Positions 47,173 to 48,676 of a stretch of DNA of 48,676 nucleotides are shown here, piece by piece. The stretch is from an uncultured Bacteroidales bacterium. GTDB taxonomy: Bacteria; Bacteroidota; Bacteroidia; Bacteroidales; FEN-979. How positions within the stretch are numbered: the first letter of the stretch is position 1; every line of letters starts with the position of its first letter. A program made the translations under genes and the position numbers. The DNA lies in assembly GCA_903824935.1 (NCBI GenBank), contig CAIJYT010000082.1, positions 1 through 48,676 of the forward strand, written 5' to 3'. The notes below the pieces were generated by a model. It did no database searches. It was not told where the DNA came from and worked only from the letters and a program-made list of their open reading frames with translations.

Positions 47173-48676
47173 CTATTTTTTAACAAATTTGCCATTGAAA
47201 ACACCCTCCATGTTTGTTAACTTAATAAAATAAATGCCATCCTGGAGCGGGCTAAGATTGATTACACCTTTGTATGAGGAGATGTTTTTTTGAAGGATTT
47301 CCTTGCCGTCAAGGGAAAAAACTGTGATTTGGCTGAAAATGTTTTTATTATCAGAGGCAATCTCAAAGTATAATTCAGATGAAGCGGGGTTGGGATATAT
47401 ATGCATTTCCGCCTTTGAAGCATTGAGTTTTGAATTGAAGCCTACCGGAATAGACCCTGTTCCAAGAATGGTTCCATTACTGCCTGCACAAAAACCTTTG
47501 TTATCGTCGGTTATATAAACTTGTGAGAGTCCGCTGCAAAATGAGGTTTGAAGAGACCATGTCGTTCCTCCATCGATTGTTAAGAGGCATATTGCACCTT
47601 CATAAGCCTGTCCAGTATTTCCTATTACATATCCTTCATTCGGAGTCCTGAAGAAAACTGAACAGAAATTGACATTGCTTGGTGCTGAAAGTTGTTGCCA
47701 TGTGGTTCCCCCGTTAATTGTTTTTAATATAATTCCGCCTTCTCCTACACCATATACAGTATTGTTGTCCAGGGTGTGAACAGAATGCAGCCATTGGCTG
47801 GAACCCGAAAACTGGTTAACCCAGGTAGTTCCTCCATCGGTAGTTTTTAATATTATTTCGTAGTAATTGCCCGAATTATCATTCATACCACCCACGGCAA
47901 ACCCGACATTGCCTGCAAAACTAATCCCGTAAAGATTTTTACGGGGATCTGCTGCTACAACAGTGTTCCAGTTTGCGCCACCATCTGTTGTTTTAAGAAT
48001 GATGCCCTGTTGTCCTGCAACACAGCCATTGTTATTATCTGTAAAATCCACAGAAGAAAATTCATCTGCTAAACCGGGAGAAATATCCACCCATGAAATA
48101 CCACCATCCGAAGTTTTTAAAACTGTCCCGGATGAACCAACAGCATATCCTATAGCAGAAGATGGGAATGAAATGGAGTGCAAAGAATTGCTTGTCCCGG
48201 AGGTTACTTTCACCCAGCTGTTGCCCGAATCAGTTGTCCTGAGCATTGTTCCACTATCACCAACCGTAATCCCTGTATTGGGCAAAGGAAAAGAAACCGC
48301 ATTCAAGCCGGAGGTTGTACCTGAAATCTGATTATTGAAGGTTGCCCCGGCATCGACTGTTTTAAGCAGAAATGGTCTTCGGCTGTTTATATCATAACCA
48401 ACTAGAAATGCGGTGGTTGCTGATGTAATGAAAACGCCGTTATTCATGCTATAAGTTGAATCCTCTTGAACTGTTGTCCAGTTTAATCCGCCATCAACAG
48501 TTTTTATGGTTATTGCTGAAGTATAACCTCCAACGGCATAACCGGTATTTGAATCAAGAAAGTAAACTGATTTTAACTCGCTGGAAGTTCCCGAATTCAG
48601 GTGGCTCCAGGTAATCCCGGCGTTGGTGGTTTTGTAAATACTCCCATTATCTCCGGCAATAAACCCGGTATTGGCA
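47173..48676 (-). CDS. YCF48-like repeat protein with type A T9SS sorting domain (partial, 5' end outside window)
   Basis: The frame is open from the stop at 47173 to the end of the window, so the signal peptide and N terminus are missing; an internal ATG at 48447 is not the start. At least 500 residues are visible. Repeats of about 45-50 residues carry LKTTDGGxTW and GYAVGxxGTILKT motifs, the pattern of YCF48/BNR-like propellers (photosystem II assembly factor-like in annotation, but a general surface propeller here). The end (MHIYPNPASSELYFEIA ... GIYFIKLTNMEGVFNGKFVKK) is a type A sorting domain for export by the type IX system. Confidence 0.9.
   Translation of the reverse strand, partial: ANTGFIAGDNGSIYKTTNAGITWSHLNSGTSSELKSVYFLDSNTGYAVGGYTSAITIKTVDGGLNWTTVQEDSTYSMNNGVFITSATTAFLVGYDINSRRPFLLKTVDAGATFNNQISGTTSGLNAVSFPLPNTGITVGDSGTMLRTTDSGNSWVKVTSGTSNSLHSISFPSSAIGYAVGSSGTVLKTSDGGISWVDISPGLADEFSSVDFTDNNNGCVAGQQGIILKTTDGGANWNTVVAADPRKNLYGISFAGNVGFAVGGMNDNSGNYYEIILKTTDGGTTWVNQFSGSSQWLHSVHTLDNNTVYGVGEGGIILKTINGGTTWQQLSAPSNVNFCSVFFRTPNEGYVIGNTGQAYEGAICLLTIDGGTTWSLQTSFCSGLSQVYITDDNKGFCAGSNGTILGTGSIPVGFNSKLNASKAEMHIYPNPASSELYFEIASDNKNIFSQITVFSLDGKEILQKNISSYKGVINLSPLQDGIYFIKLTNMEGVFNGKFVKK

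Noticed and set aside
1-48676. tRNA, rRNA or other known structured RNA genes
   Set aside because: Gaps between genes are short (under about 200 bases) and none contains a cloverleaf or a conserved rRNA or riboswitch core that I could recognise.

Overview
The window looks like a chromosomal segment of a Bacteroidota (Bacteroidetes) bacterium. The supporting signs are a PorP/SprF-family type IX secretion protein, type A and type B T9SS sorting domains, many lipoproteins with short lipoboxes, SPOR and OmpA envelope proteins, and several matches to the phylum's -7 promoter element TAnnTTTG. The genes suggest an aerobic or microaerobic heterotroph. No rRNA, tRNA, CRISPR array, transposase or integrase was found. 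Coding density is very high and no gap between genes exceeds about 200 bases.

Layout. (1) 1-6843, plus strand: an aromatic amino acid catabolic operon, with the end of scoA, then scoB, homogentisate dioxygenase, 4-hydroxyphenylpyruvate dioxygenase, fumarylacetoacetase, a flavin-reductase-like protein and phenylalanine hydroxylase. Together these carry phenylalanine and tyrosine to fumarate and acetoacetyl-CoA; the transaminase and maleylacetoacetate isomerase are not in the window. (2) 10330-6855, minus strand: a tight three-gene unit made of a secreted Pro/Lys-rich peptide, an outer-membrane-type protein and a soluble hybrid histidine kinase. (3) 10474-16550: a GMC oxidoreductase of the cholesterol-oxidase-like (ChoD) type, two overlapping envelope genes, three small secreted or membrane genes and a PQQ-type beta-propeller. 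A palindrome-rich divergent control region lies at 13593-13697. (4) 16686-19675: a REC-PAS-histidine kinase overlapping an NtrC-type sigma-54 activator, closed by a strong terminator. (5) 19821-24887: three secreted Ig/PKD-like proteins, the last with a type B T9SS sorting domain, followed by PorP/SprF. (6) 39053-24935, mostly minus strand: M13 peptidase, nitroreductase, SPOR-tailed barrel protein, a frameshifted T9SS protein, a long envelope operon (methyltransferase, OmpA, periplasmic binding protein, phosphoesterase, barrel), a carboxypeptidase-regulatory-like protein and GtrA. (7) 48676-39136, minus strand: a visibly more AT-rich accessory stretch with a six-hairpin glycosidase, an HXXEE membrane protein, a secreted propeller, a miniature ABC transporter, an esterase lipoprotein and two T9SS-exported repeat proteins, the last running off the window.

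The items most worth a second look are the secreted tetrad with PorP/SprF next to a sigma-54 two-component pair, the peptide/barrel/soluble-kinase unit, the two-gene ABC module with a 100-residue membrane subunit, and several families of short-period microrepeats. Two of these microrepeats have expanded in frame inside protein-coding genes. All functions are inferred from motifs read by eye; no database search was run.
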